A program made the position numbers and the translations under genes. From the NCBI GenBank assembly GCA_016839955.1, contig JAEOTI010000189.1, positions 1 through 5,518 of the forward strand: a stretch of 5,518 nt of DNA. Reading direction: 5' to 3'. Source of the DNA: Candidatus Hodarchaeota archaeon. Its GTDB lineage: Archaea; Asgardarchaeota; Heimdallarchaeia; Hodarchaeales; YT1-057. Below are positions 5,511-5,518 of this stretch, piece after piece. Under the pieces are notes generated by a model, which saw only the letters and a list, made by a program, of their open reading frames with translations, was not told the origin of the DNA and did not search any database. How positions within the stretch are numbered: position 1 is the stretch's first letter; each line of letters starts with the position of its first letter.

Positions 5511-5517
5511 TCACCTC
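5511..5517 (-). promoter_or_regulatory. Shine-Dalgarno site GAGGTGA
   Basis: GAGGTGA on the minus strand ends 4 bases before ATG 5506. It is identical to the site before the gene starting at 4678. Confidence 0.55.
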
Positions 5518-5518
5518 G

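Overview
The window is AT-rich and every credible gene lies on the minus strand, so it is described from right to left, the direction of transcription. It reads as one stretch of a compact, probably co-transcribed array. There is no tRNA, rRNA, transposase, CRISPR or convincing terminator, and nearly all gene junctions are short gaps or overlaps of 1 to 20 bases.

Right part (5518 to about 4422): seven very small ORFs (36 to 95 codons). Most have Shine-Dalgarno sites of the GAGGTGA type. They have no recognisable function; two look like short charged or coiled-coil proteins and one has a single membrane helix. Such packing of tiny unknown genes is typical of viruses, proviruses or other mobile elements.

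Central and left part (4425 to 538): a five-gene glycan cassette. In order it encodes a GT-A family 2 glycosyltransferase, a LmbE/PIG-L zinc-dependent N-deacetylase, an LpxD-like left-handed beta-helix acyltransferase, a GT-B (family 4-like) glycosyltransferase and a class I SAM methyltransferase. A coherent inference is that a sugar, probably an N-acetylhexosamine, is transferred, N-deacetylated, re-acylated on the free amine, extended by a second sugar and perhaps methylated. This would produce a modified surface or lipid-linked glycan.

Left end (531 to 1): a 128-codon protein with two membrane helices begins at a TTG placed after a strong Shine-Dalgarno site. Then comes an unclear stretch with a short ORF interrupted by TAG, and probably the first codons of another gene that leaves the window.

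Organism: it cannot be fixed from this sequence. Low GC, GGTGA-centred ribosome binding sites and the style of the glycosyltransferase and methyltransferase would suit an archaeon or an archaeal virus. A bacterium or bacteriophage is also possible, because GAGGTGA pairs with the 16S tail in both domains. The best overall description is a surface-glycan cassette next to virus-like small genes.
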